The notes under the pieces: model-generated
What the model was told of the DNA's origin: nothing
Databases searched by the model: none
What the model saw: only the letters and a program-made list of their open reading frames with translations
In this document: positions 61,341 through 64,000 of the stretch, piece after piece
How the letters are laid out: each line of letters begins with the position of its first letter
How positions within the stretch are numbered: the first letter of the stretch is position 1
Translations under genes and position numbers: made by a program
Assembly: GCF_003606385.1 (NCBI RefSeq)
Contig: NZ_CP032514.1
Location: 1,116,001 to 1,180,000, forward strand
Length of the DNA stretch: 64,000 bases
Source: Actinomyces lilanjuaniae
GTDB taxonomy: Bacteria; Actinomycetota; Actinomycetes; Actinomycetales; Actinomycetaceae
Direction of reading: 5' to 3'

Positions 61341-61550
61341 ATGCTTCTGTCTCTCAGCCGCCTCGCCGGATGGGTCCTTATGGCCCTGGGGTCCATGATG
61401 GTCCCCCTGGCCGCCGCGCTCAACCAGCCGGGGCTGCAGGCCCTGGCCATCATCGTCCTGCTCGCTGCCACGGCCGCCTTAAGCGCCTCGCTCAAGGAGG
61501 ACAGCACCGGCAGGTGGTGGACAGACGGGCGGGACGCGTCCAGGCCCTGA
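61341..61550 (+). CDS. Small two-helix membrane protein
   Basis: 69 residues: LSRLAGWVLMALGSMMVPLAAAL and GLQALAIIVLLAATAALSASL are two adjacent hydrophobic segments, followed by a short polar tail. ATG at 61341 has AGGAAAGGA about ten bases upstream, which supports this start over the longer open frame. No family was recognised and no neighbour suggests a role. Confidence 0.55.
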   Translation: MLLSLSRLAGWVLMALGSMMVPLAAALNQPGLQALAIIVLLAATAALSASLKEDSTGRWWTDGRDASRP

Positions 61551-61674
61551 CCAGCACGGGCGGCCGTACGCGAGCCGCCCGCCTGGCACCTACGCCTGGG
61601 GACAGAGCGCACACAGAACGCACAGAGAGCTGAGCCGGGTGCCTGTCGTGCCAGTGCCTTGCGGCCCCCACCGG

Positions 61675-61890
61675 TCAGGAGCCGCTCTCCAGCAGCCTGC
61701 GCCTGGCCTCCCGGCGCAGCATGTCGCCGGTGAGCAGCCAGCCGTCCCCTAGCACAGCAGCCGTAGTCGTCCCGGGGTCCTCCCACTACCCGGCGAAGAC
61801 CTGGGGCCGCGCACCAGGGGCTCGCCCGGCTCGCCGTCGGGCACCTCCCGGGCGAGGTCGGGGCCGTCGGGGTCCGCCACACGCACGTCG
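61675..61890 (-). pseudogene. AMP-dependent acyl-CoA ligase fragment
   Basis: On the minus strand the frames read VRVADPDGPDLAREVPDGEP followed by GEPLVRGP. After one restored C comes QVFAG-stop-WEDPGTTTAAVLGDGWLLTGDML. This is the acyl-CoA synthetase motif GExxVRGPxVFxGYW...DGWxxTGD, with the Tyr codon of GYW read as TAG. After TGD the sequence leaves the family and ends REARRRLLESGS. Only about 70 codons remain. It is a decayed gene fragment next to the GH42 gene. Confidence 0.6.
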
Positions 61891-62048
61891 GTATATGGCT
61901 GTAAATCAACGAAATGAAAGGCCCCCGGGCCGGTGGTGCTGTCGCGTTCGAGCGCACAGCGGCCACCGGCCCGGAGTGCTGTCCTCGGGCGTGGCCGGAG
62001 AACTCCGGCTCGCGACCGTGTCTTCCCTTCCACGCCCATCTGACCTAC

Positions 62049-62068
62049 TATCTAGTAACTACTAGATA
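62049..62068. promoter_or_regulatory. Palindromic operator before the beta-galactosidase gene
   Basis: TATCTAGTA-AC-TACTAGATA is a perfect 9-2-9 palindrome, 30 bases before the ATG. It overlaps a -10-like TACTAT (62046-62051), so a bound repressor would block transcription. The regulator is not in the window to the left and may lie to the right. Confidence 0.7.
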
Positions 62069-62098
62069 AGCGGCGAGGGCGCCGCACAGGAGGGCACA

Positions 62099-64000
62099 AT
62101 GACGCAGTACCCGGACCGGCTCATCTTCGGAGCGGCCTACTACGACGAGTACACCCCCGCTGCCGCGGGCCCGGACCGGCTCGAACGCGACATGCAGATG
62201 ATGATGGAGGCAGGCTTCACCACGATCCGCATCGCCGAGTTCACCTGGGGCACCTGGAACCCCGCCCCCGACGTCTTCGACTTCACCCACATCGACCGCG
62301 CCCTTGACGCCGCGCAGCGCCACGGCCTCGACGTCATCATCGGCACCCCCACCGCCGCCATCCCCACCTGGCTGGCCTCCCGCCACCCCGAGGTCCTCGG
62401 TGTCACCGCCGCCGGACCCAACAAGTACGGGCCGCGCCAGAACATGAACATCCTCGCCCCCGCCTACCGCCGCTACGGCGAGGCGGCCATCCGTGCCCTG
62501 GTGGAGCACACCGCGCCGCGTGCGAACGTGGTCGGCTTCCAGCTGGACAACGAGACCAAGTACTACGACGCCGCCAACCCCGACATCCAGCGCGCCTTCG
62601 TCGACCATCTCAAGGACCGCTTCGGCGACGGGCAGGAGGGCCTCAACGCTCTGAACTCAGCGTTCGGCCTGAACTACTGGTCCAACCGGGTGGGTGCCTG
62701 GCAGGACTTCCCCGACGTCACCGGTACCATCAACGCCTCCCTGGCGGCCGCCTTCGACGCCTTCCGTCGCGGCCTGGTCACTGACTTCCTCGCCTGGCAG
62801 CGTGCCATCGTCGACGAGTACCGCCGCGAGGACCAGCTCGTCACCCACAACTTCGACTACGAGTGGCGCGGCTACTCCTTCGGCATCCAGCCCGCCGTTG
62901 ACCACTTCCAGGCCGCCGACGCCGTCACCCTGGCCGGTGTGGATATCTACCACCCCGGCGAGGACCAGCTCACCGGCAGGGAGATCGGCTTCGGCGGCGA
63001 CATCTCCCGCTCCCTGAAGGACGGCGACCCCTACCTGGTCATCGAGACGCAGGCGCAGGGGCAGATGGGCTGGCTGCCCTACCCCGGCCAGCTGCGCCTG
63101 CAGGCATACTCCCACCTGGCCTCCGGCGCCTGCGGCGTCATGTACTGGCACTGGGGCTCCATCCACAACTCCTTCGAGACCTACTGGAAGGGCCTGCTCA
63201 GCCAGGACTACACGCCCAACCCCACCTACCGGGAGGCGGTCGCGATCGGCCGCGAGCTGGCCGAGCATGCCGACTCGCTCACCGGCCTGCGCAAGTACAA
63301 CCGGATCGCCGTCATGGTCTCCAACGAGGCCTACACCGCCCTGGAGTGGTTCAGCCTCGAGGCCGGCTTCCCCCGCCAGTACGCGGGCGGTGGCGCCAAC
63401 TACAACGACGTCTTCCGCTGGCTCTACGACGCCCTGTTCGACCTGAACCTGGAGGTTGACGTCGTCCCCGCCGATGCCCCCGTTGAGCGCCTTAACCGCT
63501 ACGCCGCACTGATCGCCCCCGCCCTGTACGTCACTGCCCAGGCCACCACCGACGCCCTACGCGCCTATGTGGCCGGCGGCGGCCACCTGGTCACCACCTT
63601 CCGCACCGGCGTCGCCGACGAGAACCTGCAGGTCTTCACCGACCGCCAGCCCCATGGCCTGTCCGGCCTGCTGGGCCTGGGAACCGACCAGTTCACCCGC
63701 CCCGACGGCGTCGCCCTGCGCCCGGTGGGCGCGCTCGCCGCGGCCCTGGACGACGGCGCCGCCGGCCCGACAGATCCGGCAGTCCCGACAGAGCTGGCCG
63801 CCTCCACCTTCATGGAGCTGCTCACCCCCGTCGACGCCGACACTCTCCAGGGTGACGCCGAGGTGGAGGTGCTCGCCGAGTACGACCACCACACCTGGTC
63901 CGGGCCGGCGGTGGCCACCCGCGCCGTCGGCGCCGGCTCGATCACCCACCTGGCCACCATGACCGCCCCGGCGCTGACCCGCGCCGTGCTGCGGCTGGTG
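62099..64000 (+). CDS. Beta-galactosidase, GH42 (3' end outside window)
   Basis: Intracellular glycoside hydrolase family 42 enzyme. The first 634 residues are visible. LIFGAAYYDEYTP and MMMEAGFTTIRIAEFTWGTWNP are the N-terminal signature. GFQLDNETKYY holds the acid/base Glu152. YLVIETQAQGQMGW (about 300) holds the nucleophile, and ASGACGVMYWHWGSIHNSFETYWKG follows. The trimerisation domain includes YNDVFRWLYDALFDLNLEVDVVPAD and AYVAGGGHLVTTFRTGVADE. No signal peptide is present. ATG at 62099 has AGGAGG five bases upstream. No frameshift was seen in the visible part. Confidence 0.95.
   Translation, partial: MTQYPDRLIFGAAYYDEYTPAAAGPDRLERDMQMMMEAGFTTIRIAEFTWGTWNPAPDVFDFTHIDRALDAAQRHGLDVIIGTPTAAIPTWLASRHPEVLGVTAAGPNKYGPRQNMNILAPAYRRYGEAAIRALVEHTAPRANVVGFQLDNETKYYDAANPDIQRAFVDHLKDRFGDGQEGLNALNSAFGLNYWSNRVGAWQDFPDVTGTINASLAAAFDAFRRGLVTDFLAWQRAIVDEYRREDQLVTHNFDYEWRGYSFGIQPAVDHFQAADAVTLAGVDIYHPGEDQLTGREIGFGGDISRSLKDGDPYLVIETQAQGQMGWLPYPGQLRLQAYSHLASGACGVMYWHWGSIHNSFETYWKGLLSQDYTPNPTYREAVAIGRELAEHADSLTGLRKYNRIAVMVSNEAYTALEWFSLEAGFPRQYAGGGANYNDVFRWLYDALFDLNLEVDVVPADAPVERLNRYAALIAPALYVTAQATTDALRAYVAGGGHLVTTFRTGVADENLQVFTDRQPHGLSGLLGLGTDQFTRPDGVALRPVGALAAALDDGAAGPTDPAVPTELAASTFMELLTPVDADTLQGDAEVEVLAEYDHHTWSGPAVATRAVGAGSITHLATMTAPALTRAVLRLV

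Overview
The window is high-GC DNA (roughly 70% by eye) carrying a long stretch of conserved actinobacterial core chromosome. The gene order lepB-rplS-lepB-rnhB-DUF2469-yraN-comM-dprA, xerC, rpsB-tsf, pyrH-frr-cdsA-rlmN, dxr-rseP(Rip1)-ispG-GNAT, proS, rimP-nusA-ylxR-infB, rbfA-truB, ribF, rpsO, pnp-M16 peptidase, dapB and dapA follows the order known from Mycobacterium tuberculosis and other Actinobacteria. The high GC, GTG starts, short intergenic gaps and sugar/lipoprotein genes fit Actinomyces or a close relative in Actinomycetaceae. That genus call is inference. No rRNA, tRNA, CRISPR array, integrase of a prophage or intact insertion sequence was seen.

Layout. 1-8.1 kb: signal peptidases, L19, RNase HII, competence/DNA-processing genes and XerC, several joined by 4-base GTGA overlaps. 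8.2-12.8 kb: an M23 peptidase on the minus strand, then S2, EF-Ts, UMP kinase and ribosome recycling factor. 12.9-21.7 kb: CDP-diglyceride synthase, RlmN, a DivIVA-domain protein, and MEP-pathway genes dxr and ispG flanking the S2P protease. 22.4-34.7 kb: prolyl-tRNA synthetase, a lipoprotein, the rimP-nusA-ylxR-infB transcription/translation cluster, and rbfA-truB. The last two are separated from infB by a membrane-anchored Mrr-like protein and RarD. 34.9-39.2 kb is accessory: a Cys-rich small protein, a MacB-type ATPase, a truncated FtsX permease, a truncated MFS gene and a TetR regulator. 39.5-50.3 kb: ribF, an esterase, rpsO, an iron alcohol dehydrogenase, pnp, catalase and an M16 peptidase. 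50.7-55.3 kb: a beta-glucoside PTS operon (EIIBCA, 6-phospho-beta-glucosidase, BglG-type antiterminator) placed between the M16 gene and dapB, which are usually close together. 56.3-58.8 kb: an AT-rich patch with ABC-exporter remnants, then an intact ABC pair. 58.8-64 kb: GNAT, dapA, a small membrane protein, a decayed acyl-CoA ligase and a GH42 beta-galactosidase cut by the window edge.

Two window-wide patterns stand out. First, at least ten genes are broken by single missing bases, always a G or C and almost always in a G or C run. Many are essential (pyrH, cdsA, rseP, proS, rimP, infB, pnp), and cdsA alone has five losses. Restoring one base at each site gives full-length family proteins, so I annotate them as genes with probable sequencing errors, not as pseudogenes. 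Second, at least seven genes have a TAnnnT-like -10 hexamer exactly six bases before the start codon and no Shine-Dalgarno, which is the signature of leaderless mRNAs.

Limits: all identifications come from reading the translated sequence and recalled family motifs. No database search was possible.
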